Positions 8,939 through 17,021 of a stretch of DNA of 64,000 bases are shown piece by piece (position 1 is the stretch's first letter; each line of letters starts with the position of its first letter). The notes under the pieces are model-generated. The model was not told where the DNA came from and made no database searches. It was given only the letters and a program-made list of their open reading frames with translations. This stretch comes from Actinomycetota bacterium (GTDB lineage Bacteria > Actinomycetota > Acidimicrobiia > Acidimicrobiales > Iamiaceae): the NCBI GenBank assembly GCA_016185275.1, contig JACPNX010000010.1, positions 62,001-126,000 of the forward strand, given 5' to 3'. The position numbers and the translations under genes were made by a program.

Positions 8939-10602
8939 CAGCGGCTCCGCCCCTTGCGGAGCGTCGTGGTGCGACCGTCGGCGTCGGTGACGGTGAGCGC
9001 CGGGCACGCCGCACCATCCGGAGCTGCGAACCCCCGGGCGCCCGCCACGACGGCGATCGCCGGCACGGTGAGGGCGACGGCGCGGGTGGCCCAGCGTGCG
9101 AAGACGAACACCTCGCCCGTGCTCGGGCGCACGACCGCGGGGGTGGCGGTCCCGTTGCAGTCCCAGTCGGCGACCTGCACCACGTCGCCCGGCCGGCCGA
9201 CCCGGTACTCCAGCCCGTTGACGTCGATGCGCTCGCCCCGGATGACGTAGGGCTCGGCGCAGCCGTCGCCGTCAACGTCGGCCACCGCCGCGCCGCCCGC
9301 GGCCTCCCTCGCGGCGGCCCCCACGGCCTCCCCGCCCGTCGCGGCCTCCCCGCCCGTCGGGGCCGCCGGGCCCTCCTGGGTCGGTGGTGGGCATGGCCCT
9401 CGCCTGCCCGTCGAGGCCGCGCCACCGCCGTCCGGAGTGGCGTCCGAGCGGGGCGCCGGGGGGGACTCGGTCGGGCTGGTCGGGCCGGTGGCGCCGGTCG
9501 CGCCGGTCGCGCCGTTCGGGCTGGTCGGGCTGGTCGGGCCGGTCCCGTCCGTCCGCTCCAGCGCCGGGCTGGTCGGGCCGGTCCCGTCCGTCCGCTCCAG
9601 CGCCGGGCCGGTGCGGCCGCCGCCCGATGCCGATGGCGCCGTGCCGGGCGGGTGCGGTCGAGGTCGCAGGGGCGCGACCGCGACGAGGGCAGCCAGGATG
9701 GCCACGGCACCGGCGAGGAGCGGGAGGGATCGGGGGATGCGCTCGGCCAGCTCCAGCCGGCGCCGGCGGGCGGCTCGGTCGGCGGGACCGGGAAGCTCTG
9801 CGGGGATCCGGCCGGCACGCGCCTCGGTGTTCGTGCCGCCGGCGCCGGCCCCCGGCCGGGCGTCGGGGCTCGCCGCGGCCGGCGCGCGCCCCGGCTCGGG
9901 CACGACGGGGTCGGACGGTCCGCGCTCGGGCCCAACCGGCTCGTCGCGGGCGACGACCATGCGGATCAGCACGTCGGCCACACCGTCAGCTTCGGGCCGG
10001 CAGCGCGCGTCGGGGTGCCGGAGTCGCTCCGCCAAGCGGGCCAGCACACGCGACGACGGGTTGTCGGCCCGGGTGGCCGAGGCGGCGGCGAGCAGGTCGA
10101 GGAGACCGCCCAGCGCGGCCACGTCCGCCGCTCTCGCCTCCACCTCGGCCGGTCCCGCACCGCCGAGCCCGCACAGCACGGGCCGGGCGCCGAGCACCAC
10201 GTGGTGGGCGGCGAGCCGCCGGTGGGTGAGCCCACGACGGTGCAGGTGCGCGAGGCCGTCGGCGAGGTCCGCGGCCAGGCGCAGCGCCGCGTCGGCGCTC
10301 AGCGGTCCCACGTCGGCCAACGTGGACGAGCCCGCCCACTCGAGGTCCAGAACAGCCGGTCGCTCCCCTCCCTCCGTGCCCGGCTGGTGCGCGACGAGGC
10401 GCGCGACGCACGGGTGGTGCAGAGCCCGCAGCACCGACGCCTCCCGGCGCAACCGCTCGCGCCCGCGCTCCGAGTGGCTCGTCTTGCGCACCACCGGGCG
10501 CCCGGCCGCGTCGACGGTGACCTCGAGGGTCACGTCGGCGGCGGTCCGGCTGGCGGGCACGGGCAGCGGCCTACCCGTGACCGCACGCTCGGACACGCCC
10601 AC
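8938..10602 (-). CDS. Membrane pseudokinase with FG-GAP-like C-terminal region
   Basis: A 554-residue protein. Residues about 1-220 follow a Ser/Thr kinase fold: VVRKTS has the beta3 Lys position and RLRREASVLRAL the alpha-C Glu. The catalytic loop is HRRLAAHHVVL in place of HRDLKxxN, and the DFG position reads GLG, so the catalytic Asp and metal ligands are lost and it should be a pseudokinase. One transmembrane segment follows (about 290-315), then a repetitive Thr/Gly/Pro segment, then an external domain with calcium-loop-like DVDGDGCAEPYV and a related DWDCNGTATPAVV, resembling FG-GAP/VCBS repeats. GTG start. It sits between a TadE-like gene and the LysM gene. Function unknown; a sensory or assembly role in piliation is inference. 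Confidence 0.7.
   Translation of the reverse strand: MGVSERAVTGRPLPVPASRTAADVTLEVTVDAAGRPVVRKTSHSERGRERLRREASVLRALHHPCVARLVAHQPGTEGGERPAVLDLEWAGSSTLADVGPLSADAALRLAADLADGLAHLHRRGLTHRRLAAHHVVLGARPVLCGLGGAGPAEVEARAADVAALGGLLDLLAAASATRADNPSSRVLARLAERLRHPDARCRPEADGVADVLIRMVVARDEPVGPERGPSDPVVPEPGRAPAAASPDARPGAGAGGTNTEARAGRIPAELPGPADRAARRRRLELAERIPRSLPLLAGAVAILAALVAVAPLRPRPHPPGTAPSASGGGRTGPALERTDGTGPTSPALERTDGTGPTSPTSPNGATGATGATGPTSPTESPPAPRSDATPDGGGAASTGRRGPCPPPTQEGPAAPTGGEAATGGEAVGAAAREAAGGAAVADVDGDGCAEPYVIRGERIDVNGLEYRVGRPGDVVQVADWDCNGTATPAVVRPSTGEVFVFARWATRAVALTVPAIAVVAGARGFAAPDGAACPALTVTDADGRTTTLRKGRSR
9480..9607 (-). repeat. In-frame tandem repeats coding a Thr/Gly/Pro linker
   Basis: A 39-bp unit is duplicated exactly (9530-9568 and 9569-9607), coding ALERTDGTGPTSP twice. 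Immediately downstream in the gene, 9-bp units (GCGCCGGTC) code a collagen-like GAT run. Both keep the pseudokinase frame. Confidence 0.85.
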
Positions 10603-10651
10603 TCGCCGGTAGGGGGCCGCCTCCCCGGGCGGACGCGACCTGCGCTCGGGC

Positions 10652-11236
10652 TCAGCCGGGCGTGAGGTCCGCGGTCGCCGTGGCCGTGACCGTCATCGCG
10701 CCAGCGGCTCCGGGCACGCCTCTGGCGAAGATCAGCTCGACCCGCTGCTGCACGCGCACCTCGAGCTGGCGCTCGCCCACCCGCCGGACCTCGGGCGGAC
10801 CGGTGGTGCGGATACCTCGCCGGGCCAGCGAGGCGGCCACGACCCGGCGCAGCTCCGCCTCGTCGAGCACGATCGTCCCGGTCCGGAAGAACGTGTCCTG
10901 GTCGACCGAGGCGCCGGCCGCGTCGTTGGCCGCCCCCTGGGCTGCAGCCACGAGCTCGCGCTGCGCCTCGTAGACGACCGTGAAGTCCAAGGCGATGGCG
11001 CCGAGGATCACGACCACCAGCACCGCGGCGGGCATGAGCATGAGCACGCTGCCCCGCGCGCGGGCGCCCGTGCGGATGCCGGTGCCGGTGGCGATGGCGG
11101 TGCGGCTGCTCGGGGTGCTCGGCGCGCTCGGCGCTGTCGGCGCTCTCGGGGCGCTCGGCGCTATCGGCGCGCTCGGCGCTATCGGCGCGCTCGGCGCCTC
11201 GCGCTCGGGACGCGTGGTCCGTCGGCGGTGGGCCAC
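10652..11236 (-). CDS. TadE/TadG-like pilus assembly protein with Ala-Pro-Ser repeat
   Basis: About 194 residues: a repetitive N-terminal stretch, then one transmembrane segment in the usual TadE/TadG position (GSVLMLMPAAVLVVVILGAI followed by ALDF), a helix rich in Ala with VAAAQGAANDAAGA, and a small beta-rich exterior domain. TadE-like minor pilins have this single-helix layout. The N-terminal repeat places Ala-Pro-Ser hexapeptides on the cytoplasmic side, which is unusual. GTG 11236, 37 nt after the upstream stop, was chosen because the longer ORF would overlap that gene by 80 bp; the start remains uncertain. Confidence 0.7.
   Translation of the reverse strand: MAHRRRTTRPEREAPSAPIAPSAPIAPSAPRAPTAPSAPSTPSSRTAIATGTGIRTGARARGSVLMLMPAAVLVVVILGAIALDFTVVYEAQRELVAAAQGAANDAAGASVDQDTFFRTGTIVLDEAELRRVVAASLARRGIRTTGPPEVRRVGERQLEVRVQQRVELIFARGVPGAAGAMTVTATATADLTPG
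11117..11200 (-). repeat. 18-bp tandem repeat inside the TadE-like gene
   Basis: Units close to GGCGCGCTCGGCGCTATC are repeated about four to five times with decay, coding the hexapeptide APSAPI and variants. The length keeps the reading frame. Confidence 0.8.
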
Positions 11237-11273
11237 GCACAGCCGGCAGTGCGGGGCGCCTTGCCGGGCGCAG

Positions 11274-11792
11274 CTAGTAGCAGGCACGGCGCTCCACCTC
11301 CAGCCCGCTGCGCAGCGGGTCGACGATCTCGGTCTGGCGCCCGTGGACGACATAGGTGCCGCCCGTGCCGCCGATCACCGGGAGGCGGATGGTGGCGACG
11401 CGCAGGTCCGCGTCGACGGTCACCGCGTTGCAGCGGAAGAAGGCCGAGTCGTCGGGCAGGCCGAGCCGGAGGCGAGCCGGATCGCGCCGCATGTTGCGCA
11501 CGACCTCCTCCGCCGCGGATCGAGCCGCTCCCCGCCCTGCCGCCGCGCTCGGCGCCTCGACGTAGGCGCGCGCCGCCTCCCGGGCCGCGGCCGACGCGGT
11601 GAGCTTGCCGTCGACGACGGCCCAGCCGTTGAGCACCAGAAGGCTGCCGATCACGAAGATCAACACGCCGAAGGGCAGCGCCTCGAAGCCGCCGGCCACG
11701 CCGCGCTGGTCGCAGCGGCGCAGCGGCGCCGGCGCCCTGCGAACCGCCGTCTCAACCGGCCCGCCCGGCGGGTGGTGCGACCAGCGCCTCAT
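11274..11792 (-). CDS. TadE-like pilus assembly protein
   Basis: A 172-residue protein with a basic N terminus, one hydrophobic helix (FEALPFGVLIFVIGSLLVLN, residues about 37-57) preceded by a Glu at the position typical of TadE-like pseudopilins, then the amphipathic ASAAAREAARAYVEA helix common to TadE proteins, and a Cys-containing beta-rich tail ending RRACY. ATG start overlaps the previous gene as ATGA. One of three TadE-like proteins in the operon; they probably act as minor pilins or adaptor subunits. Confidence 0.78.
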   Translation of the reverse strand: MRRWSHHPPGGPVETAVRRAPAPLRRCDQRGVAGGFEALPFGVLIFVIGSLLVLNGWAVVDGKLTASAAAREAARAYVEAPSAAAGRGAARSAAEEVVRNMRRDPARLRLGLPDDSAFFRCNAVTVDADLRVATIRLPVIGGTGGTYVVHGRQTEIVDPLRSGLEVERRACY

Positions 11793-12277
11793 CGGAGTCG
11801 CTCCACCCGCACGGTCACGGTGCGGTCGATCGTGGTGAACGGCAGGACCGTCTTGAAGAAGAGGATGACGCTCGGGTTCTCGGCTCGCACCCGCAGGCGC
11901 ACGGCGTCCGCGTCGGTGCCGGACCAGTCGAACACCAGACGATCACGACCGTACGAGCCCATGCGCGCCCGCATGTCCGATTCAGCCCGCCGTTCCGCCG
12001 CGGCGACGGCGCCGGGGCTGTCGCGGTCCACCTGGTAGGCCGCGACCTGCCTGGCCGCGTCGTAGGCGTTGGCCGTGGTCACCGATGTCGCGTAGAGGTT
12101 CGTCAGGAGCTGGACGGCGAAGAACAGGAAGCCGAGGAACGCAGCGACGCCGAACGCCGCGCTGATCGAGCCGATCCCCGCAGCCCGTTCGTCGGGCGCG
12201 GCGATGCGCCGCGCGGGGGCGGTCAGGTCGCCGCCGGCCCTGCGGTGCGCGACCGGGCCCGGCACCGGCCGGGTCAC
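11789..12277 (-). CDS. TadE-like pilus assembly protein
   Basis: A 162-residue single-pass protein. The hydrophobic helix GVAAFLGFLFFAVQLLTNLY (about 43-62) is followed by the TadE-like ANAYDAARQVAAYQVD segment and a short beta-rich domain. The GTG at 12277 overlaps the pilin-like gene stop as GTGA, which decides the start over the longer ORF. Sits within the continuous Tad gene chain. Confidence 0.76.
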   Translation of the reverse strand: MTRPVPGPVAHRRAGGDLTAPARRIAAPDERAAGIGSISAAFGVAAFLGFLFFAVQLLTNLYATSVTTANAYDAARQVAAYQVDRDSPGAVAAAERRAESDMRARMGSYGRDRLVFDWSGTDADAVRLRVRAENPSVILFFKTVLPFTTIDRTVTVRVERLR

Positions 12278-12525
12278 CCGCCGATCGAGTTCACGTTCTG
12301 CGACGTCTTGTCTGAAGCGCTCTGGAAGATGCCCTTGAACGCCACCCACATCAGCGCGCCCAGGAAGGCCATGATCAGCACGGCGATGGCCGCGGAGATC
12401 ACGCCTTCGCCCCGCTGGTCCGCAGCGAGGCGGCGAGCCGTCGCGGCGGTCGCGGCCGTCACGGATCGGATGGCGACGTAGCTACGGAGGCTGAGATCGT
12501 CGATGGTGTCGAGCAGCTGCTGCAC
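12274..12525 (-). CDS. Flp pilin-like small membrane protein
   Basis: An 83-residue protein: a polar N-terminal half, then RGEGVISAAIAVLIMAFLGA, a hydrophobic helix beginning with a small residue and Glu as in Flp-type prepilins, and a short polar C-terminal tail rich in Ser, Asn and Gln. It is a candidate major or minor pilin, but the leader is longer than in classic Flp and no prepilin peptidase gene is visible in the window. The GTG 12525 start has AAGGA 7 nt upstream. It lies between tadC and the TadE-like genes, where pilin genes often lie. Confidence 0.68.
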   Translation of the reverse strand: MQQLLDTIDDLSLRSYVAIRSVTAATAATARRLAADQRGEGVISAAIAVLIMAFLGALMWVAFKGIFQSASDKTSQNVNSIGG

Positions 12526-12575
12526 GGTTCGTCCTTCGGCTCGGAGGTGGGGTCGGGTGGTCGGAGGCGGTGCGG

Positions 12576-13481
12576 CTATTGCCCGGTGAAGAGCCGCATG
12601 GCCTGGAGGAACGGGACGGCGAGGAAGATGACGCCCGGTACCAGCGTTGCCACCGTGACCGGGATCCACACCTGCTGGCCGCGACGCTCGATCCGCTCGA
12701 CCAGCTCGCGCTGCACGTCGCGGCGGATGGCTCTGGCCTCCTCGGCCATGAGCCGCCCGAGGTCCGCGGCTTCCCGGTTGAGCGCCAGCACCTGCACCAG
12801 CCGGTCGACGGCGTCGACGCTTGCCAGCCGGCCCCATTCGCGCAGCGCGTCCACGTCGCTGAGGCCCTGGCGCATGCGCCAGACCACCCGGCGCAGGTCC
12901 TGACCGCAGGCACCGGAGCTGCGGGCGGCCACCCGGTTCAGCGCCGCGCCGAGCGAGAAGCCGGCCGACAGCAGCATGCCGAGCTGCTCGCTGACCACGG
13001 GCAGCTCGAGGAACAGGCGGCGCTGCCAGCGGGCGGAGGCGGCAGCCAGCTGCTGCTCCAGGACCAGGAAGGCGAGCAGGGGCGCGCCCAGGAGGAACAG
13101 CAGCCCCATCGCGAGCGGCAGGCCGAGCGCCACGGTGGCGAGGCCGGCCAGCCCGAACGACGCCACCGCCCACCCGAGCTGGCGCACGCGGAAGGCGGTG
13201 GGGTCGAGCGTCGAGTGCGTCCGTTCCAGGCGGGTGCCCACGTCCTCGCTGACGCCGAACAGGCGGCCGAGGTGCTCGCCGACGTTGCGCGACAGCGGTG
13301 CGACGACCTCGCGGAACGACTCGACCGACAGCAGCCCGACGCGCTCGCTGGTGGCCAGCCCGCCCGGTGTGTACGGACGGAGCCGCTCGGCGAGGGGACG
13401 CCGGGCGAACCAGCGTAGGTTCGACAGCACGAGCGTGGTGCCCGCCCACAGCACGACGCCCGAGAGCAGCAGCAGCCTCAT
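12576..13481 (-). CDS. tadC: Tad pilus inner-membrane protein TadC-like (T2SSF domain)
   Basis: A 301-residue polytopic protein of the type II secretion F-domain family that forms the membrane platform for pilus extrusion with TadB. Hydrophobic segments occur at the N terminus, around residues 95-140 and at the C terminus. The F-domain core reads FLELPVVSEQLGMLLSAGFS with LVERIERRGQQVWIPVTVAT later. ATG 13481 overlaps the tadB stop as ATGA. The order tadA-tadB-tadC is the standard one and supports the assignment. Confidence 0.88.
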   Translation of the reverse strand: MRLLLLSGVVLWAGTTLVLSNLRWFARRPLAERLRPYTPGGLATSERVGLLSVESFREVVAPLSRNVGEHLGRLFGVSEDVGTRLERTHSTLDPTAFRVRQLGWAVASFGLAGLATVALGLPLAMGLLFLLGAPLLAFLVLEQQLAAASARWQRRLFLELPVVSEQLGMLLSAGFSLGAALNRVAARSSGACGQDLRRVVWRMRQGLSDVDALREWGRLASVDAVDRLVQVLALNREAADLGRLMAEEARAIRRDVQRELVERIERRGQQVWIPVTVATLVPGVIFLAVPFLQAMRLFTGQ

Positions 13482-14362
13482 TCGGCGAACACCCGCTCCT
13501 CCTCGGGGAGGCGCATGATCGCACCGGCCCAGAGCCAGCACAGCACGACCATGCCGATGCCCACGAGGATCGCAAGCTGACCGATGGGCTCCCGGTAGGC
13601 CGAGCGGCCGTTGCCGATGCTCATCCCGGCCAGCGCCATCCCGGCGGGAACGACGAGCACGAACCGGCGGGCGAAGCGCACACCTGCCTGCTTGGCGCGG
13701 GCGTCCTTGCGGCCCTGCACGTCTTGGATCCGGTCCTCGACGAGCGCCTCGAGACGGGCGTCGACGTCGGTGCCGCCCAGCTCGTGGGCCACGAGCAGCG
13801 TCTCGCACGTCGCGTCGGCCGTGGGGTCGGCCAGGCGGGCCTTGAGGACCCGGATGGTGCGGGCGAAGTCCGTGGAGATCAGCCACTCGCGGTGCGCGGC
13901 CTCGAAGGCCGACCGCATCTCCTCGGGGCCGCGCCGGCCCACCTCGAACAGCGCCTGGGGCACCGACCGCCCGAGCGATCCGGTGAGGATCCGGATCTCT
14001 TCGATCATGCGGGGCCACGACTCCTGGGCGAGGCCGCGACGGGTCCGGCGGCGCCTCCGGTAGCTGGCGAGGGGGAACGAGGCGGCGAAGAGGCCGAGGG
14101 CGAAGGATGGGACGATCGCGCCGAACACGACGTAGCCGCCGGCGAGGCCCAGCGCGAACAGGACGGCCACGACCGCGGCGAACTCGCCGGGACGGACGCC
14201 CTCCACGCCGGCCTGCACGAGCCACTCGTCGACGCTGCGGTGGCGGACGAGGGCGCGCGCACGGCGCGGGCCCGGCCCGACGCCGTCCCAGCCGAGCACG
14301 GCGCCGCTGTAGAGCAGGTGCACGCCGTAGGCGCCGACCAGCGCCAGCACGAGAGCGATCAC
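13478..14362 (-). CDS. tadB: Tad pilus inner-membrane protein TadB-like (T2SSF domain)
   Basis: A 294-residue protein with two N-terminal hydrophobic helices (VIALVLALVGAYGVHLLYSG and a second near 70-100), a cytoplasmic T2SSF domain (SWPRMIEEIRILTGSLGRSV, LLVAHELGGTDVDARLEALV) and two C-terminal helices. It is the partner platform protein of TadC. GTG 14362 overlaps the tadA stop as GTGA. Confidence 0.88.
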   Translation of the reverse strand: MIALVLALVGAYGVHLLYSGAVLGWDGVGPGPRRARALVRHRSVDEWLVQAGVEGVRPGEFAAVVAVLFALGLAGGYVVFGAIVPSFALGLFAASFPLASYRRRRRTRRGLAQESWPRMIEEIRILTGSLGRSVPQALFEVGRRGPEEMRSAFEAAHREWLISTDFARTIRVLKARLADPTADATCETLLVAHELGGTDVDARLEALVEDRIQDVQGRKDARAKQAGVRFARRFVLVVPAGMALAGMSIGNGRSAYREPIGQLAILVGIGMVVLCWLWAGAIMRLPEEERVFAE

Positions 14363-15720
14363 TGGCGGCGAGCCCCTGCGCCGGCGCGGTCCCCGGTGGC
14401 CGCACCGTCTCGCCCCCCGCCGCTCGCCCCGACGCGGCGGCCGTGCTCCACGTCGAGCAGGTCGCGCACGTCGTAGCCGGCCTCGCCGAGCGGCCGCTCG
14501 CAGCGCACCGGAAGGTGCCCGGTCCAGGTGAGGGGCTGGTCGGACCGCTCGCGCCGGAACAGCTCGGTGATGGTGAAGTTCGTGGCGTCGGGCCCGGAGG
14601 TGAGGTCTTCGACGGCGACGACCTCGGTGACCCGGGGCCCGTCGGGTGTGCGCGTGCAGTGGACGACGATGTCGATGGCCTCGCTCACGAGGTTGTTGAG
14701 GGCCGAGAGCGGAAGGTCGTTGTCGGAGAGCTGGCAGATGAAGCGCAGGCGGGTGAGCGCCTGGCGGGCGCTGCCGGCGTGGATCGTGGTGAAGCCCTTC
14801 ACGCCCGACGACAGGGTCAACAGCAGTGGGAGGGCTTCGCGATCGCGGACCTCGCCGACGATGGCGACGTCCGGTGCCATGCGCAGGAAGCCCGCCACGA
14901 GGCGCCGCAGGTCGACCGCCGGGCGATCGGTGCGTGCCGCCCGCGTCTGCATGCTGGCGACGGTGGGCACGGGGATGTCGGCCTCGAACACCTCCTCGGC
15001 GGTGACGACGCGCAGGCGCGGGTCGAGCTCGGCGCAGCAGCACGAGAGCATGGTGGTCTTGCCGGACCCGGGGGCGCCGGCGAACACGATCGAGAGCCGG
15101 GCCCGCACGCACGCCTTCAAGAACGCGGCGACCTGCGGCGAGAGCATGTCGCGGCCGACGAGCTGGTCGAGGTCGTGGAAGACCACACCGGTGAACTTGC
15201 GGATGTTGACCATCACGTGGCCGCCCTTGGCCACGTCCTGGTGGACGATGTGGAGGCGGGCGCCGTCGTCGAGCTGGGCGTCCTGCAGTCCCTCGGACGG
15301 ATCGAGCTTGCGGTGCGCGCCGGCCGCGTCGTCGAGCACCTTGGTGAGGATCCGCACGACGTGCTCGTCGTCGTGGAAGACCTCGTCGTGGTAGCCGCTC
15401 GGCCCGCGGTGGCGCTTCACGAACACGGCGTCGGGGGCGTTGATCATCACCTCCCAGACGTCGTCGTCGCGCAGGAGCGGTTCGAGCGGGCCGTAGCCGG
15501 CGAGGTTGCGGAAGGCCCGGTCGACGACGAGCTCGGGGTCGGGCAGGTCGAACGCGTGGCGGCCGCGCTTGTAGTCGTCGGACCATTGGTCGACCGCTTC
15601 GCGTATGAGCTTGTGGAGCTGGCTGCGTCCCTCGGCGCCGTCGACGCTGATGGCGATGGCCTTGGCCCGCTCGAGGACGGTCTGCTCGATCTCCTGCAGT
15701 GGGTTGACGTCCCCGTTCAC
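14359..15720 (-). CDS. tadA: Tad pilus assembly ATPase TadA/CpaF
   Basis: Hexameric secretion ATPase of the VirB11/CpaF family that powers pilus assembly. The 453-residue product has the N-terminal CpaF domain (AFRNLAGYGPLEPLLRDDDV with WEVMINAPDAVFVKR), the Walker A GAPGSGKTT, Asp-box and Walker B DVAIVGEVRDREAL, and the His box TTIHAGSARQALTRL. All catalytic motifs appear intact. GTG 15720 overlaps the upstream stop as GTGA. The C-terminal 25 residues are a basic Gly/Arg tail overlapping tadB by 4 bp. Confidence 0.95.
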   Translation of the reverse strand: MNGDVNPLQEIEQTVLERAKAIAISVDGAEGRSQLHKLIREAVDQWSDDYKRGRHAFDLPDPELVVDRAFRNLAGYGPLEPLLRDDDVWEVMINAPDAVFVKRHRGPSGYHDEVFHDDEHVVRILTKVLDDAAGAHRKLDPSEGLQDAQLDDGARLHIVHQDVAKGGHVMVNIRKFTGVVFHDLDQLVGRDMLSPQVAAFLKACVRARLSIVFAGAPGSGKTTMLSCCCAELDPRLRVVTAEEVFEADIPVPTVASMQTRAARTDRPAVDLRRLVAGFLRMAPDVAIVGEVRDREALPLLLTLSSGVKGFTTIHAGSARQALTRLRFICQLSDNDLPLSALNNLVSEAIDIVVHCTRTPDGPRVTEVVAVEDLTSGPDATNFTITELFRRERSDQPLTWTGHLPVRCERPLGEAGYDVRDLLDVEHGRRVGASGGGRDGAATGDRAGAGARRQ

Positions 15721-17021
15721 GACGGGGCCGCCTGCTCGGCCCAGGCACCGACCCGCCCCGGCACGATCGGCACGGGCGCGGCGACCGGCCGCGGCGGCGT
15801 TGCGCCGGCCCGCTCGATCACGGCTCCGACCGCCCGGGCCAGGGGAGTGGCCAGCGTCGACGGCAGGCGGGCACCGTCGCGATGGAGGTCGTCGAGGCCG
15901 CGGCGGTCGGCGAGGTGCACCGGGCCCACGACGGCGGGCGCACCACCCGCGCCCACCAGATCCGCCAGCGCACGGGTGAGCTCGGCGCGAGCCCGCTGGT
16001 TGCGCGGGGACCGGTTCACGACGGCCAGGATGCGACTGCCCTCGACACCGTGCTCGCGGAGCTCGTTGATCGTGCGCACGAGAGCGTGGAGCCCCTTCAT
16101 CCCCGGGGCGCCGACCGCGACCACGGCCTCGGCGCGGGCCACGGCGGTGCGGGCCATGAGGTTGCGCTCCTCGACGTCGGTGGAGCCGCACTCGGCCTCG
16201 CCCTCGAGGTCCGCGTCGATGTCGGCCACCACCACCGAGAAGGTGCGCTGGAGGCCGTCGAGGGCGGCCTCGAACGCCCGTGGTCGCAGTGCGGCCCAGT
16301 CGCGGTGGCGGCGCAGACCGAGCAGCAGGCGGTAGTTGCGGTTCACGACCTCGAACGTGAGGCGCAGCACCTCTTCGGGAGTCGGGCGTCCGCCCCGATG
16401 GGCCTCGACGAGCTCCTGGACCCCCGGCACGATGTCGCGGGCGTCGTGGAGCATGGCCAGGTCGGCCTGGAGCCTCAGGTCGGCCAGCACGACCTGATGC
16501 GGCCCGCTGTCCTCCGCGAGTCCCTGGGCGAGCGCGACCGCGGCGGTCGAGGCGCCCGAGCCGCCTGATCCGGTCACGGCCACGAACCGGGCGCCGGCCG
16601 CCGGAGCCGCGCCCGAACCGGCCGGCTCGTCGGTGGGCAGCACCGTGCCGCCACCGATCATGCGAGCGTGCGCGCCGAGCACGTCGAGCAGCGCGGCGCG
16701 GTCGAACGCGGCGGGGACGACGGCGGCGGCCCCGAGGAGCGACCAGTCGGCGCGGGCCCGGCCGTCGTCGACCACCACGACGGCCACCTGCCGGGTCGAA
16801 GCGAGGTCGACGAGGTCGCGGTCCACGACCCCGGTTCCAGCGTCGATCAGCACCGCGGAGAAGGGCCGTCCCGACGCCAGGTTGGCCCGCAGCTCCTCGA
16901 CCGAGATGCACTTGACGAACTCGACGGGGATCGCTCCGACGGTGGCCCAGCGGGCGACGTCGGTGAACCAGGGGGAACGGGCCCCCGCCAGCCCCAGCAC
17001 GACGAACCGCTCGGCACCCAT
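15717..17021 (-). CDS. TadZ/CpaE-like pilus localisation ATPase with degenerate P-loop
   Basis: A 434-residue protein with an N-terminal response-regulator-like region (about 1-120, FVVLGLAGARSPW through AVLIDAG), then a MinD/ParA-like domain starting FVAVTGSGGSGASTAA. The deviant Walker A normally reads KGGxGK(T/S); here both signature lysines are absent. Related ADLRLQADLAML and VVADIDADLEGE segments follow. CpaE/TadZ proteins position the pilus apparatus at a pole; several known members also have atypical P-loops. ATG overlaps the cpaB stop as TGATG. Whether it binds ATP is doubtful. Confidence 0.83.
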   Translation of the reverse strand: MGAERFVVLGLAGARSPWFTDVARWATVGAIPVEFVKCISVEELRANLASGRPFSAVLIDAGTGVVDRDLVDLASTRQVAVVVVDDGRARADWSLLGAAAVVPAAFDRAALLDVLGAHARMIGGGTVLPTDEPAGSGAAPAAGARFVAVTGSGGSGASTAAVALAQGLAEDSGPHQVVLADLRLQADLAMLHDARDIVPGVQELVEAHRGGRPTPEEVLRLTFEVVNRNYRLLLGLRRHRDWAALRPRAFEAALDGLQRTFSVVVADIDADLEGEAECGSTDVEERNLMARTAVARAEAVVAVGAPGMKGLHALVRTINELREHGVEGSRILAVVNRSPRNQRARAELTRALADLVGAGGAPAVVGPVHLADRRGLDDLHRDGARLPSTLATPLARAVGAVIERAGATPPRPVAAPVPIVPGRVGAWAEQAAPS

